Notes: generated by a model not told the origin, from the letters alone. A stretch of 48,173 bases of DNA from Muribaculaceae bacterium (GCA_022509045.1 JAFLTZ010000005.1:1-48173); one strand, 5' to 3'. Shown: positions 35,464 to 44,168, counted from the first letter of the stretch. Made by a program: numbers and translations.

Positions 35464-36459
35464 CTAAGGCACAGCAATTTTGTCGAGGATTTCGCTTACG
35501 ATTTCATCGGCATCAATGTTGTTGGCTTCAGCTTCGTAGCTGAGACCGATACGGTGGCGAAGCACGTCGTGGGCCACAGCACGCACATCTTCAGGAATTA
35601 CGTATCCGCGACCTTTTAAGAATGCAAACGCGCGGGCAGCAACGGCAAGCGATATCGATGCACGTGGCGATGCTCCAAATGATATAATGCTGCTCAAGTC
35701 GCTCAATCCGCAGTCGGCGGGGAAGCGTGTGGCAAACACTATATCCACTATATATTTCTCTATCTTTTCGTCAATGTAGATTTTCTTGACTATTTCACGT
35801 AGCTCAAGAATTTCGTTCGTGCTTACAAGTGCATTGATTTGGCGAGCTGCATCCTGAATATTTTGGCGGATAATGAGCTTTTCTTCTTCTTTGTTTGGAT
35901 ATCCGATAACCACTTTCATAAGGAAACGGTCCACTTGTGCTTCCGGAAGAGGATATGTTCCTTCTTGTTCGATTGGGTTTTGGGTTGCCATCACAAGGAA
36001 AGGTTTATCAAGTTGGAAAGTGGTATCGCCAATTGTTACCTGGCGTTCCTGCATGGCTTCGAGTAAAGCACTCTGCACCTTTGCCGGAGCACGGTTGATT
36101 TCATCGGCAAGTACGAAATTTGCAAATACCGGTCCTTTTTTTACTTCAAATTTTTCTTTTTGAACGCTATAAACCATTGTACCAATCACATCGGCAGGGA
36201 GTAAGTCGGGAGTAAATTGGATACGGCTGTATTTTGCATCGATAAGTTGAGCCAATGTCTTTATTGCAAGTGTCTTTGCCAATCCAGGCACACCTTCGAG
36301 CAGAATATGACCGTCGGCAAGAAGAGCTATCAATAGTGAATCTACAAGATGCTTTTGCCCTACGATGGTTTGGTCCATTCCTTGTGTGATTATTTTCACA
36401 AATCCGCTTTTACTTTCAATGAGGTTGTTCAACTCTCGAATGTTTACTGCTTCACTCAT
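35464..36459 (-). CDS. moxR: MoxR-family AAA+ ATPase
   Basis: The first gene of the bat operon. The 331-aa AAA+ protein has Walker A GVPGLAKT (about 56-63), Walker B LADEINRAPAKVQSALLEAM, sensor 1 ATQNPIEQEGTYPLPEAQVD, and an arginine-containing lid domain. MoxR ATPases act as chaperone-like activators for VWA proteins, here probably BatA, BatB and the DUF58 protein. Length is normal. A -7 box lies about 57 bp upstream. Confidence 0.95.
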   Translation of the reverse strand: MSEAVNIRELNNLIESKSGFVKIITQGMDQTIVGQKHLVDSLLIALLADGHILLEGVPGLAKTLAIKTLAQLIDAKYSRIQFTPDLLPADVIGTMVYSVQKEKFEVKKGPVFANFVLADEINRAPAKVQSALLEAMQERQVTIGDTTFQLDKPFLVMATQNPIEQEGTYPLPEAQVDRFLMKVVIGYPNKEEEKLIIRQNIQDAARQINALVSTNEILELREIVKKIYIDEKIEKYIVDIVFATRFPADCGLSDLSSIISFGASPRASISLAVAARAFAFLKGRGYVIPEDVRAVAHDVLRHRIGLSYEAEANNIDADEIVSEILDKIAVP

Positions 36460-36515
36460 AATATAGTGTATTAATTGTATTGTATTTCAGTTTTTGTCGG
36501 AAAGTTTTCCACATG

Positions 36516-36523
36516 CAAAATTA
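36516..36523 (-). promoter_or_regulatory. Possible -7 box of the moxR/bat operon
   Basis: TAATTTTG on the minus strand matches the -7 consensus 57 bp before the moxR ATG. No clear -33 box was seen. Confidence 0.35.
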
Positions 36524-36625
36524 TCACAATCGGATGACATGTGTTAATTTTAAACGTTAAAATTATTTATAATCGTTTAATAGTTATAAATAAATGCAGT
36601 TTTTTTGCTGCATCCGGCAGCTGCT

Positions 36626-37708
36626 TTAATCGAATTGTTCCTTTATTTCGGCTGCAATTCTTTGGGCCTGAGCTATGCTGGCGCTGCTGTTTTTGTCTAT
36701 ACCGTATTTCTCGGCATCAGGAATCACAACCACTGTGCCGGGAGCTATATTATTGGGGTTGTTAATTATATTCTTGTTTTCCATATAGATATACACCCAA
36801 AAGTTGAAATTTCCGTAATATTTGCGAGCCATAGTGGTGAGGAAACGTGTGCGTCCCACTGTGTCGGTAACCACTGTGTTGTCGGTTTGCAGTTGCTGTG
36901 TGTCGATATTCGATTCACTGCTGATATTAGCTGTAATTGTGTCTGCGGCAGTGTCAATGTCTGTTGCAATAACTTCGGTGGAGGCTAAATTGTCCTTTAT
37001 CCCCGGGATATTGCCATCAAAATAAACCAGAGCTACATACGCTGCAGCGACTCCGAGAATAAATCCGCAAACAATGCCCCAAATTAGGTTGCGTTTGGAA
37101 TGGTTACAGTCCGAATCATCGTCGGTTTCGTATATTTCCGGATTATTATCTGTGTCGTGGACTTGTTCGGTTGGAACTTCCGGCTCTTCGGGCTGTTCGG
37201 TTGCTGCATCTTCCGACGGCACTGCTACCATTTCCTCGAGGTGCTCCGTAGGAGTTTCGATATTGTCGGGTACGATAGGAGTGGCAATGATTTCTTCGGT
37301 GTCAGTTGTATCCTGTCCCGACTCTTGAGCGGGAGGCTCCGGTGTTTGTTCATCGGTTTTGTCCGATAGCATTTCATCGGTAATCGAATCGTCGATTTCA
37401 ATAGTCTCAAATTCGGCAAATGCTGAATTCACAGCCTGAGCCATCGACTTTTCAACCGTTAATGTGACTTTGCGATAGCTTGGAATTTCAATTTCTTCAC
37501 CGGTGTTTACGTCAATGCTTTTACGGGCATCTACTACAACACATTTAAATACACCTAACCCGGCAATTTTTATGCTTTCATTGTTTAGCAGCGAAGTGAG
37601 CAGAGTGTCAATCAAATCTTTTATGAAAGATTCGCAAATTTTTTTCTGCATGCCGGTTGTTTCAGCCAGCATTTCTACTAATTCCGGTAAAGTAATTTTT
37701 TTATTCAT
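36626..37708 (-). CDS. HU-like domain fused to a transmembrane helix and LysM-like domain
   Basis: A 360-aa protein with three parts. Residues 1-100 form an HU/IHF-like DNA-binding domain (IKIAGLGVFKCVVVDARKSI; GEEIEIPSYRKVTL). Residues 100-205 are an acidic, Pro/Thr-rich linker. A single membrane helix (207-231, LIWGIVCGFILGVAAAYVAL) follows, and residues 285-331 form a LysM-like domain (ARKYYGNFNFWVYIYMENK; IAPGTVVVIPD). The HU part should be cytoplasmic and the LysM part periplasmic, which would allow contact with both DNA and peptidoglycan. Related HU-annotated proteins occur in Bacteroidetes; their role is not established. It starts 37 bp after a plain HU-like gene. Confidence 0.85.
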   Translation of the reverse strand: MNKKITLPELVEMLAETTGMQKKICESFIKDLIDTLLTSLLNNESIKIAGLGVFKCVVVDARKSIDVNTGEEIEIPSYRKVTLTVEKSMAQAVNSAFAEFETIEIDDSITDEMLSDKTDEQTPEPPAQESGQDTTDTEEIIATPIVPDNIETPTEHLEEMVAVPSEDAATEQPEEPEVPTEQVHDTDNNPEIYETDDDSDCNHSKRNLIWGIVCGFILGVAAAYVALVYFDGNIPGIKDNLASTEVIATDIDTAADTITANISSESNIDTQQLQTDNTVVTDTVGRTRFLTTMARKYYGNFNFWVYIYMENKNIINNPNNIAPGTVVVIPDAEKYGIDKNSSASIAQAQRIAAEIKEQFD

Positions 37709-37745
37709 TGTCAGGGTAGAGTAGCGGTTGATATGATATTAGTTT

Positions 37746-38024
37746 TTAATACTCGCGCAGTTGTTTTTTCAGTACGGAACTCATCTTAAAAGTGAGGACT
37801 ACCTTTGGAGGAATCAGAATGCGTTTGCCGGTAGAAGGGTGCACGGTTATTCTTTCCATTCGTTTGCGAGGCTCAAATGAGCCGAAACCGGGAATGGAAA
37901 TTGTGTTCATTGCGCTGCATTGATTCTTTATTACGGAAACAAAGCCGTTTAGGAGTGTTTCAGTGTCCTTTGATGAGCGACCGGAGCGGTCGGCAAGAGC
38001 TCGTATAAGTTGTTTACTATCCAT
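37746..38024 (-). CDS. HU-family DNA-binding protein
   Basis: A 92-aa single-domain protein of the HU/IHF type, with the dimerisation helices at the N terminus and the beta-arm region ISIPGFGSFEPRKRMERITVHP, then IPPKVVLTFK. It probably bends or compacts DNA as a dimer. It precedes the HU-LysM gene by 37 bp, and the two are probably co-transcribed. The nearest -7 box is only about ten bases before the ATG. Confidence 0.9.
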   Translation of the reverse strand: MDSKQLIRALADRSGRSSKDTETLLNGFVSVIKNQCSAMNTISIPGFGSFEPRKRMERITVHPSTGKRILIPPKVVLTFKMSSVLKKQLREY

Positions 38025-38032
38025 AACTATGA

Positions 38033-38040
38033 CAAAGATA
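38033..38040 (-). promoter_or_regulatory. -7 box close to the HU start
   Basis: TATCTTTG on the minus strand is an exact match ending 9 bases before the ATG at 38024, which would give an almost leaderless transcript. The -33 match is weak (TCTG). Confidence 0.4.
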
Positions 38041-38094
38041 CAAAAAAATGGCTAATAGCAGAGGTGTAATATGAATTTATTTATTCCTGACAAA

Positions 38095-38132
38095 AACAAT
38101 CCCCAACCTTTTATCGAAGATTGGGGATTGTT
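38095..38132 (-). terminator. Terminator after the large lipoprotein gene
   Basis: AACAATCCCCAA (38095-38106) pairs with TTGGGGATTGTT (38121-38132), flanked by A- and T-rich runs. It is 23 bp past the stop codon of the minus-strand lipoprotein gene at 38155. Confidence 0.8.
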
Positions 38133-38154
38133 TAAATATTTAATATCAAACAGA

Positions 38155-39762
38155 TTATCTTGATGGAGGTGTGAATTTGAATATCTTTACACCTGCCTGA
38201 CCGTATGCTACAGTTATTAGACGATCCGGGCATTTCCCTGTGTATGTATCTGTTTTATATACAGTAACGTAGTTGGCAGATGCATCACCTTCCTCGAATG
38301 CACTATATTCTGCTACTTTTTCAAGAGTTTTTCTATCAAGGATAGTGAGGCAAGCGCCATTAGCTACATATATGAACCCATCATTATAATTTTCAAGATC
38401 CTCAACGAAAACACCATTTACAGGACGAGAGCCAGTGCCATCTTTTTTGTCAGAGAATTTTATTGTTTTTTCAGATGGTCCGCTAATATATAGACCACCT
38501 TTACCTAAACACGCATATAATATGCCATTCAGATTAGCAAGAACATTCTTGCCATCAATTGGGCAAATATTTCCATCAGTTTTGAATTGATTTGTACCCA
38601 AAGACCATGTTGTAATGTCAAATCCGGATGTATTATATATAGCTGCTCCGCCACCACTGGTATTCATTCCACAGAGTGTACCATCACCAGCATTCATGCT
38701 GAAATTGATGATGCTTGCAGGAAGGGCTGTTTCTCCATCATATGTCTCTGGGAATGGCTGTGTCATATAAAGGAATGAAAAGCCGGATCCATAAACCGGA
38801 TAATAATGGCATAAATGTTTAGCAGAACCGGGAGTTCTCACAAAATAAGTGGTATTCTCGATAGGCTTATAGTCTTCAGTACTAACATTATTGATCGGTG
38901 AAAACAAGTCTTTATCATTTCTTGCATTCAGTACAGCAATACCTTTGCGTGTGGCAAGATAATAATAGTCATATTTTCTAAGCACGCAGTTAACATCTCC
39001 GGCATCTTCATCTCCAAGTGGCATAAGTGTACCATCGTCTTTAGTAACACTTTCATCAGTTATCTTTTCTCCTGTAAGCACTGTTGAATAGTCAATTTTT
39101 CCTTCTTCGAGATTTAATTTTGCTATGATAGCAGCTGTATTTGGCTCACCGCCTTCTTTTTTTGATGGCTCTGATTTGTGACCAACTGCAATAATACGAG
39201 TTCCATTGTCTGTACCTTTGTATACACCGCTGTTATCACTGTTGCTCAAATCATCGAAATATAAATGATTGAAGTCGAAATCTAACTTTGATGGGTCCTC
39301 AGACATATATACTTTATCTACTGTCGGCTTTCCTTCAGCGTCAAGAGTGAATGTTTCGATATAACCGGATGTCTCATCAGTTTGTTTTGTGTTGTAGTTG
39401 TTACCTTGCATGTGGTAAGTAACATAGTATTTACCTGTGTTTTTATCATAATAAACACAAGTTGCCGACAGGTAGCGACCATCGTTACCTTCTTTTTCGA
39501 ATCCTGTTATTTTGCCCTCTTTAGAAAGGTTGTCTATTGTAGCAAATAAGGTAAGTTCTCCAGGATTGGGGTACGCTCTCGTTCCGATAACGTTTACGCG
39601 GCTTTGTGAAGATTTGAAAGAAGCCAAGTTTGCTGTTTTCAAGGTTATTTGTTCAACATTTTCGTTGCCCAATTCATCACTGTTACCCGGTGTGATTGTA
39701 TCGTCGGAACAAGATGCAAGATACAATGCAAATGCCGGCAATAGATAAATTAATCTCTTCAT
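38155..39762 (-). CDS. Large surface or periplasmic lipoprotein, probably beta-propeller-like
   Basis: A 535-aa protein with a lipoprotein signal peptide (lipobox LASC, followed by SDD, which in Bacteroidetes favours surface export). The body has repeated beta-rich units with features such as GKYYVTYHMQGNNYN, NGTRIIAVGHKSEP, YYLATRKGIAVL, GLYISGPSEKT and DGFIYVANGACLTIL, which suggests a propeller of six or seven blades. I do not recognise a family. It is transcribed alone, between a terminator and its own upstream -7 boxes. Confidence 0.8.
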   Translation of the reverse strand: MKRLIYLLPAFALYLASCSDDTITPGNSDELGNENVEQITLKTANLASFKSSQSRVNVIGTRAYPNPGELTLFATIDNLSKEGKITGFEKEGNDGRYLSATCVYYDKNTGKYYVTYHMQGNNYNTKQTDETSGYIETFTLDAEGKPTVDKVYMSEDPSKLDFDFNHLYFDDLSNSDNSGVYKGTDNGTRIIAVGHKSEPSKKEGGEPNTAAIIAKLNLEEGKIDYSTVLTGEKITDESVTKDDGTLMPLGDEDAGDVNCVLRKYDYYYLATRKGIAVLNARNDKDLFSPINNVSTEDYKPIENTTYFVRTPGSAKHLCHYYPVYGSGFSFLYMTQPFPETYDGETALPASIINFSMNAGDGTLCGMNTSGGGAAIYNTSGFDITTWSLGTNQFKTDGNICPIDGKNVLANLNGILYACLGKGGLYISGPSEKTIKFSDKKDGTGSRPVNGVFVEDLENYNDGFIYVANGACLTILDRKTLEKVAEYSAFEEGDASANYVTVYKTDTYTGKCPDRLITVAYGQAGVKIFKFTPPSR

Positions 39763-39821
39763 AATGAATTTGTTAATTAATTGTTATGTAAATTTTGTTA
39801 TTTGCTGTATAAAAGTCGGTA

Positions 39822-39829
39822 CAAATTTA
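39822..39829 (-). promoter_or_regulatory. Possible -7 box for the large lipoprotein gene
   Basis: TAAATTTG on the minus strand, 60 bp before the ATG; a second match (TATTTTTG, 39840-39833) lies just upstream. Neither has a strong -33 box. Confidence 0.35.
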
Positions 39830-39879
39830 CAACAAAAATATGGAAATGTGGATGTTAAAAAATGTTAAACATTTTATTA

Positions 39880-40710
39880 TCACTCAGTACTCCTGATGCA
39901 ATCTGTTTCAATAGTGATTAATTTCTGCTTGAAAAGAGCCCCAATAGCTTTTTTAAAATCTTTTTTACTGCATCCCAACATGCGGTTAATCACGTCGGGC
40001 GACGAATGGTCGCTCACGTGAAGTACTCCGCCTGAATTGCCGAGCATCGACATGATTTTCTCGGAAATATCCTTTGTGCGGTCGCTTACATGTCCGCCAA
40101 GAGTCAAATCTATTTTACCGTCGTCGCGCACGCGCTTCACCCGCGCCTGATATCGTTCGCCGATATTGAGTTCGTGAGGCAATTCGTTGAAGTATAACAT
40201 TCCGGAATGAAGATTATCCACAATCACCTTGAATCCCAAATCGGTACGCTGCCACACTAAAATATTGGTAACATCACCCACTTTATAGTGAGGCACCACA
40301 TTATTAAGAAACTTTTCGAGTTTGGCGCTCGCCACTATTCTGCCGGTGTTGTCGTCGAGGTACACATATAATATATACCATCGGTCCGGCTTGAGGCGCA
40401 ATTTTTGTTCGCTAAACGGCACAAGCAACTCCTTAGGCAACCCCCAATCGGCAAAAGCTCCAACAGCATTGACCCCGGTGATTTTTAACTGAGCAAAATC
40501 GCCAACCATGGCAAATGGAGTTGTGGTGGTGGCAACCGGACGGTCTTCGGAGTCACGGTATAAAAACACCGAGATTTTATCTCCGATTTTCATGTCCTGG
40601 GTGACATAACGGGAGGGTAGTAGTACCTCGAGATTTTCATCATCTTTTAAATACAATCCATAATCGCTTGTGCGAGATATCGTTAATATGTTTTGCTGTC
40701 CTATTTTCAT
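39880..40710 (-). CDS. CvfB-like S1-domain RNA-binding protein
   Basis: A 276-aa protein with the CvfB/YitL layout: several S1-like OB domains in the first 210 residues (YGLYLKDDENLEVLLPSRYV; GAFADWGLPKELLVPFSEQ; LGFKVIVDNLHSGMLYFNEL; DGKIDLTL) and a C-terminal winged helix (SSPDVINRMLGCSKKDFKKA). CvfB was linked to virulence-factor expression in Staphylococcus and binds RNA. It has no partner genes on its strand here. Length and order match the family. Confidence 0.9.
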   Translation of the reverse strand: MKIGQQNILTISRTSDYGLYLKDDENLEVLLPSRYVTQDMKIGDKISVFLYRDSEDRPVATTTTPFAMVGDFAQLKITGVNAVGAFADWGLPKELLVPFSEQKLRLKPDRWYILYVYLDDNTGRIVASAKLEKFLNNVVPHYKVGDVTNILVWQRTDLGFKVIVDNLHSGMLYFNELPHELNIGERYQARVKRVRDDGKIDLTLGGHVSDRTKDISEKIMSMLGNSGGVLHVSDHSSPDVINRMLGCSKKDFKKAIGALFKQKLITIETDCIRSTE

Positions 40711-40828
40711 CAGGTGAAATACAGTTTAGTGTAATTAATACGCGAATATCGGCAATATTTTTATAACGAAGAACTTTTCCCAATGAAAAATAAATATTAC
40801 TTTTATAGCAGAATTTACAAATAGAGGA

Positions 40829-41671
40829 ATGAGATACTTTTTCAGGACACTAAGTGCAGTAGTTTTAATTTTGCTAACGACACTAAGCGGATGCAAAATG
40901 TTTACCGGCGCGGCATCGGGTGAGTCTGGTGTGCAGATTGAACAATATGAAGCAGAAGAATCGGTTGTTATAAATTCGCATACCGGAAAAATATTAAAAA
41001 CATCAGTGGCGCTATCGGTGCCTGTCGGCGATAAGCAAGACGAGAAGTATGTATCGCTGTATAGAGCATATAGCGGTTTTTTGTTTGATACCGATACGGT
41101 AGAAGAAGTCAATGCCGCGGAACTTCCTGACAAGGTGTTGTCGTATATACGAAATCGATTTGCCGACATTGATGCTCCCCGATATCAAGAAGGTGATTCA
41201 ACAAATAGTTACGAAGACAGCGTTGATATTGACTATGTGCTCACCACTGCGGTGATATATAACGAAAACGATATATTTTCTTTGTGTAAAACGGTTGCTA
41301 CCAAATATATGGCGGGCGATTCCATTCAAGAAAAATATTATTTTAACTACGATATAGCCCACGGAAAAGTAATAGATATCTATTCATTGTTCGGTGAGGA
41401 AAATATTGAACCACTGACATCGCTTTTACGGCGGCAACTTATGGAACAAAACAAAGTTCACAGCGAACAGCAACTATATGATATGGGGTTTTTCAATCTC
41501 GACAATATGATGCTCAGCGGAAATTTCACGTTTACACACACCGGTGTAATGTGGGTATATCGTCCGCTTGAACTTGGATGCTATGCACTCGGGAATGTGC
41601 AGATAGAATTGCCATACTCCGAATTATTACCATATACAATATCGGATGAGATTGATATGTCGAAATTATAA
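40829..41671 (+). CDS. DUF3298/RsiV-like lipoprotein
   Basis: A 280-aa lipoprotein with a lipobox ending in TLSGC (Cys22). The second half resembles DUF3298 of RsiV-type proteins: FNYDIAHGKVIDIYSLF, then FTFTHTGVMWVYRPLELGCY, ALGNVQIELPYSELLPY. RsiV binds lysozyme in Bacillus, but most Bacteroidetes members are uncharacterised. It precedes rsmG by 15 bp and is probably co-transcribed with it. The start ATG at 40829 precedes a normal lipoprotein signal. Confidence 0.8.
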   Translation: MRYFFRTLSAVVLILLTTLSGCKMFTGAASGESGVQIEQYEAEESVVINSHTGKILKTSVALSVPVGDKQDEKYVSLYRAYSGFLFDTDTVEEVNAAELPDKVLSYIRNRFADIDAPRYQEGDSTNSYEDSVDIDYVLTTAVIYNENDIFSLCKTVATKYMAGDSIQEKYYFNYDIAHGKVIDIYSLFGEENIEPLTSLLRRQLMEQNKVHSEQQLYDMGFFNLDNMMLSGNFTFTHTGVMWVYRPLELGCYALGNVQIELPYSELLPYTISDEIDMSKL

Positions 41672-41686
41672 TACAATATTAAAGAC

Positions 41687-42310
41687 TTGGACGAAATACT
41701 GAAATATTTTCCTGCGCTATCCGACCTGCAGCGCGAGCAATTTGCTCAGCTCGGCGAACTATATCCGCAATGGAATGATAAGATCAATGTGGTTTCACGG
41801 AAAGATATTGATAATCTGTATGTGAATCATGTGCTGCACTCGCTTTCGATAGCCAAATTTATAACCTTTGCTCCAGGGAGCAATATACTTGATTTAGGCA
41901 CGGGAGGAGGATTCCCCGGAATACCTCTTGCTATATTATTCCCTGATTCGCAGTTCTTGTTGGTAGATAGAATCGGAAAAAAGTTGACGGTGGCATCAGA
42001 TATAGCTGCTAAAACAGGCGTTAGAAATGTGGCTACCTTTCACGGAGATATAAAAGAGGTGAAGGGCGAATTTGACTTTGTAGTCAGCAGGGCAGTGATG
42101 CCGGCGGCGCCGTTATTCAGCCTTTCACGTCGGTTGATATGCCGGAAGAATATAAATTCCATGCGCAATGGGCTTATAATGCTGAAAGGAGGTGACCTTA
42201 CAGAGGAACTTGGCGAATTGAAGAGGATAAATCTTTTTGTGCAGGATTTAAGCCTGTATTTTACGGAACCATTTTTTGATACAAAGAAGATTGTCTATAT
42301 ACCTGTTTAA
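41687..42310 (+). CDS. rsmG: 16S rRNA (guanine-N7) methyltransferase RsmG
   Basis: RsmG methylates G527 of 16S rRNA and its loss gives low-level streptomycin resistance. The 207-aa protein has the SAM-binding motif LDLGTGGGFPGIPLAI and the downstream VVSRAVMP and MLKGG segments. The start is unusual: the first ATG in frame is at residue 140, and the preceding gene's stop codon lies in the same frame just upstream, so TTG 41687 (or ATT 41678) must be used. The MBL gene follows within 5 bp. Confidence 0.94.
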   Translation: MDEILKYFPALSDLQREQFAQLGELYPQWNDKINVVSRKDIDNLYVNHVLHSLSIAKFITFAPGSNILDLGTGGGFPGIPLAILFPDSQFLLVDRIGKKLTVASDIAAKTGVRNVATFHGDIKEVKGEFDFVVSRAVMPAAPLFSLSRRLICRKNINSMRNGLIMLKGGDLTEELGELKRINLFVQDLSLYFTEPFFDTKKIVYIPV

Positions 42311-42314
42311 CAAT

Positions 42315-42956
42315 ATGAAAGTAGCACGTTTTACGGTTAATTTTTTTGGAGAAAATACCTATATATTGTGGGATGATGTTACGCGTGAAGCTGCAATAAT
42401 AGACCCCGGTATGTTGAAAAGCAAAGAGTTTGAGACAATAGATGATTATATAGCAAAAAATCATCTGAAACTCAAATATATGCTATTAACGCATCTACAT
42501 TTGGACCACTCGTTTGGCGTGAAATATATAACTGATAAATACGGACTGAAACCGCTATGCTCGGAAGAAGAAAATGTATTGGGCGCGAATATTCCGCAGC
42601 AAGTAGCTAATTTTCATCTGAAAGTAGATGCGCAACCGGTAATTATAGAAAACGGATTGCGTGATGGCGACACACTATATGTAGGTGATGAGGCGATAAA
42701 CGTAATACAGATTGCCGGACATTCGCCTGGAGGACTTGTGTATTATTGCCCGGAATCATCGTTTGTGATAACCGGGGATGTGCTTTTCAAAGGAAGTATA
42801 GGTCGTACAGATTTATACGGCGGGAATTTGAATTCATTACTTAATGGTATAAAAGAAAAGCTGTTTACACTTCCGGATGAGACATTGGTGTGTCCCGGAC
42901 ATGGTGATAGCACAACAATAGGCGACGAAAAAGATAGCAATCCGTACTTTAAATAG
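42315..42956 (+). CDS. MBL-fold metallo-hydrolase (glyoxalase II-like)
   Basis: A 213-aa metallo-beta-lactamase-fold enzyme with the metal motif LTHLHLDHSFG (HxHxDH), a further histidine in AGHSPGG, the Asp in VITGDVLF, and the last histidine in CPGHGDST. This set is typical of the small YcbL/glyoxalase II-type hydrolases; the physiological substrate is unknown. ATG 42315 is preferred to an upstream ATG at 42276 that would overlap rsmG. Confidence 0.88.
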   Translation: MKVARFTVNFFGENTYILWDDVTREAAIIDPGMLKSKEFETIDDYIAKNHLKLKYMLLTHLHLDHSFGVKYITDKYGLKPLCSEEENVLGANIPQQVANFHLKVDAQPVIIENGLRDGDTLYVGDEAINVIQIAGHSPGGLVYYCPESSFVITGDVLFKGSIGRTDLYGGNLNSLLNGIKEKLFTLPDETLVCPGHGDSTTIGDEKDSNPYFK

Positions 42957-43039
42957 AGGCTTTATTTCAATTTTTTTGCAAGTTGCATGTAGAAAAATAG
43001 GTTTTTTAACAGATTTGTGCAAAAAAAAGATAAAAGTTA

Positions 43040-43069
43040 TTGTGTATATAAAAAATATGAGTATATTTG
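43040..43069 (+). promoter_or_regulatory. Promoter for the histone H1-like gene
   Basis: TATATTTG (43062-43069) is an exact -7 box with TTG (43040-43042) 19 bp upstream; the ATG is at 43116. Confidence 0.65.
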
Positions 43070-43115
43070 TGGCTTAATAGTTAATACAATCAATAATCAT
43101 AATCTAACCAAAAAA

Positions 43116-43292
43116 ATGAAAGAATTATTAGAAAAAGCAGCAGTTATCATCGCTGCATTTGAAAAAGACGCTAAAGCTCAGTTGGAAAATGGTAACAAAG
43201 CAGCAGGTACACGTGCACGTAAAGCTTCTTTGGAACTTGAAAAATTAATGAAAGAATTCCGTAAAGCTTCTTTGGAAGCCGCTAAAAAATAA
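43116..43292 (+). CDS. Histone H1-like (Hc1) nucleoid protein
   Basis: A 58-aa, lysine- and alanine-rich protein. It ends TRARKASLELEKLMKEFRKA and SLEAAKK, matching the Bacteroidetes histone H1-like Hc1 family known from Chlamydia. Such proteins probably bind DNA and affect nucleoid compaction. The ATG at 43116 follows an A-run and gives the conserved MKELLEKAA start; the much longer upstream frame is not needed. It has its own promoter and terminator, so it is a small independent unit, likely well expressed. Confidence 0.88.
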   Translation: MKELLEKAAVIIAAFEKDAKAQLENGNKAAGTRARKASLELEKLMKEFRKASLEAAKK

Positions 43293-43323
43293 TTAAACGG
43301 TATTTTTTTGATTACGAATTTAG

Positions 43324-43356
43324 AGCCGAGGTTTTACATATTCCTCGGCTTTTTAT
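43324..43356 (+). terminator. Rho-independent terminator of the Hc1 gene
   Basis: AGCCGAGG (43324-43331) pairs with CCTCGGCT (43343-43350), followed by TTTTTATT. Confidence 0.85.
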
Positions 43357-43374
43357 TAATAAAATGCATATAAA

Positions 43375-44070
43375 ATGATTGAATATCTGAATTCTATCGA
43401 TACGGAATTATTGCTTTATATCAACTCGTTACATAATGCGTATTTAGATAGTTTTATGTATCTTGTATCCGGTAAATGGGTGTGGATGCCGATGTATGCT
43501 TTAATTCTGATTGCTATGATTCAGAAAAATTGGCGGCAAGCGCTGTTTGTTCTCCTAATTGCCGTGTTGGCAATTGCAATAGCCGACCAGATTTCTTCCG
43601 GTATTATAAAGCATAGTGTGGAGCGACTTCGTCCGACACATGAACCTGCGATTGCCAACTTAGTGCATGTGGTAAAAGAATATCGTGGTGGTAGATTTGG
43701 GTTTGTTTCGAGCCATGCCGCCAATACGGTAGCATTTGCTTTGCTGTTCTCGTTGCTTTTCCGCAACAGGTGGTTTTCGCTATCAGTAGCCGCATGGGCA
43801 GCATTGGTGATGTATAGCCGGATGTATCTCGGTGTTCATTATCCGGGGGATATATTGGGCGGCATTGTAGTGGGTGCAGTTAGCGGCATTATATGCTATT
43901 ACGCATATACGTATATTGCAAGGAATGCTTCTCATAATGAAAAATTATATTGGATGAAAGCCAATAACTGGAATAATCCGGTTATAGCCATGCAAACATC
44001 AAATGCATTGGCAATAATTATTGTGGTTATGTGCTTGATACTTACTGTGTTGACGTTTTTTATGTTTTAA
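43375..44070 (+). CDS. PAP2-family membrane phosphatase
   Basis: A 231-aa membrane protein with five to six segments and the PAP2 motifs KHSVERLRP, SSHAANT (Ser-His with the active-site histidine) and SRMYLGVHYPGD. PAP2 enzymes dephosphorylate lipid substrates such as undecaprenyl pyrophosphate or phosphatidic acid, or act on lipid A. The substrate cannot be decided from sequence. It stands alone after the Hc1 terminator. Confidence 0.9.
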   Translation: MIEYLNSIDTELLLYINSLHNAYLDSFMYLVSGKWVWMPMYALILIAMIQKNWRQALFVLLIAVLAIAIADQISSGIIKHSVERLRPTHEPAIANLVHVVKEYRGGRFGFVSSHAANTVAFALLFSLLFRNRWFSLSVAAWAALVMYSRMYLGVHYPGDILGGIVVGAVSGIICYYAYTYIARNASHNEKLYWMKANNWNNPVIAMQTSNALAIIIVVMCLILTVLTFFMF

Positions 44071-44083
44071 AACATATTTTTAT

Positions 44084-44115
44084 TTTGCTAAAATATTTTG
44101 TTTTCTCGTACCTTG
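44084..44115 (+). promoter_or_regulatory. Possible promoter for the small HTH gene
   Basis: TACCTTG at 44109-44115 is one base short of TAnnTTTG, with TTTG at 44084-44087 about 21 bp upstream. Confidence 0.35.
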
Positions 44116-44168
44116 ATTGTAAATTAGCAGAAAATAATTATTAATAATTTAAAAATTCATAAACAACC

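Noticed and set aside
36595-36625. Small GCTGC/GCAGC stem next to a T-run as a terminator for the HU-LysM gene
   Set aside because: The stem is only 5 bp and the T-run is on the wrong side for the minus-strand transcript.
43017-43115. Longer N terminus for the histone H1-like protein
   Set aside because: The extension overlaps the promoter at 43040-43069 and is not like the family; the conserved start is MKELLEK at 43116.
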